Shown one piece after another: positions 63,676 to 64,000 of a DNA stretch of 64,000 nt (position 1 is its first letter; each line of letters opens with the position of its first letter). The DNA lies in NCBI RefSeq assembly GCF_023284045.1, contig NZ_JAKIKQ010000003.1:310001-374000 (forward strand), written 5' to 3'. The notes below the pieces were generated by a model, which did no database searches, was not told the origin of the DNA, and worked only from the letters and a program-made list of their open reading frames with translations. The stretch is from Shewanella kaireitica (GTDB lineage Bacteria; Pseudomonadota; Gammaproteobacteria; Enterobacterales; Shewanellaceae). Position numbers and translations under genes: made by a program.

Positions 63676-64000
63676 CTATTTAACCATGATTACGTCACCA
63701 ATGGTCTCAACAATACTGTCGCCCCAATGTTGGTAAATGAGTTCGCCTGGATGAAAACCATCACTGGCCATCTGCGTAGGTTGTGGCTTTAAGCCAAAAC
63801 CTAACAAGGTAAAAGGTTCAGACTTGGAAAGCAGTCTCAATACCCCATTAAACTCGTCACTGCGCTTACCAAGAAACCAACGTAATGGTTGTGGCAAAGC
63901 AGGAAAACTTCCCATGGGTGGCACTTCAGTGAGGATCAGTTGGCGGCATTGAATTTCTGCTGTTAGAAACTGAATAAGCTGACGCTGCTGAGAGCTCCAT
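63676..64000 (-). CDS. SGNH/GDSL-type hydrolase, C-terminal part (runs off the window)
   Basis: An open frame from the right edge to a TAG at 63676 encodes about 107 residues: L-I-L-T-E-V-P-P-M-G-S-F, then L-R-W-F-L-G-K-R-S-D-E-F-N, and the late S-D-G-F-H-P block that supplies the catalytic Asp and His of SGNH hydrolases. The N-terminal part with the serine lies beyond the window. Esterase or lysophospholipase activity is inferred. Confidence 0.75.
   Translation of the reverse strand, partial: WSSQQRQLIQFLTAEIQCRQLILTEVPPMGSFPALPQPLRWFLGKRSDEFNGVLRLLSKSEPFTLLGFGLKPQPTQMASDGFHPGELIYQHWGDSIVETIGDVIMVK

Noticed and set aside
1..64000. CRISPR arrays, tRNA and rRNA genes, prophage
   Set aside because: No regularly spaced repeats, no cloverleaf-like or rRNA sequence and no phage genes were seen on reading the window.

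Overview
The window looks like chromosomal DNA of a marine Shewanella (Gammaproteobacteria, Alteromonadales). The main clues are a dmsEFABG-type extracellular DMSO reductase locus with a decahaem MtrA-like cytochrome and an MtrB-like barrel, a MerR-type LiuR regulator at the head of a leucine degradation operon, the rcsF-trmO-proS neighbourhood, an H-NS protein and a lysine riboswitch in front of an NhaC-family transporter. Species cannot be fixed from the sequence alone. No tRNA, rRNA, CRISPR array, phage or complete insertion sequence was seen.

Layout. 1-796: no convincing gene. 797-4300: an OmpR-type two-component system flanked by two paralogous secreted OB-fold (BOF/YgiW-type) proteins; both BOF promoters carry the same 11-bp-spaced direct repeat, the probable binding site of the regulator. 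4736-16006: a propionyl-CoA-synthetase-like ligase diverges from liuR-liuABCDE-atoDA, which takes leucine through isovaleryl-CoA to acetoacetate and acetyl-CoA. A 133-bp tandem triplication of the liuD 3' end makes two extra 41-codon ORFs between liuD and liuE. 16426-21495: an orphan RND pump with an altered proton-relay site, a TlpA-like thioredoxin and two unknown proteins. 21568-28632: the dms operon, followed by 1.1 kb of AT-rich non-coding DNA.

29763-37504: tdk, a lipoprotein M3 peptidase, a riboswitch-controlled lysine transporter (lysW), etfBA with a perfect LiuR-like palindrome upstream, and hns. The ETF genes accept electrons from acyl-CoA dehydrogenases such as LiuA, so the shared operator links two distant loci. 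37662-42073: two secreted amidohydrolase-like proteins in which two of three domains seem to lack the metal-binding HxH. 42204-48040: rcsF, trmO, small accessory genes, a cupin gene broken by a 426-bp MITE-like element, a DUF805 protein and proS.

48138-62074: the most system-like region. A seven-gene operon encodes a complete LivFGHM-type ABC importer with its binding protein, interleaved with two different AMP-forming CoA ligases, preceded by a DcaP-like porin. Next to it are a CrbS-like SSF-sensor kinase and a CrbR-like NarL-type regulator. It reads as a capture, import and CoA-activation route for an unknown carboxylate or its precursor, probably under acetate-switch-type control. The window ends with a patatin-like lipase and a truncated SGNH-type hydrolase.
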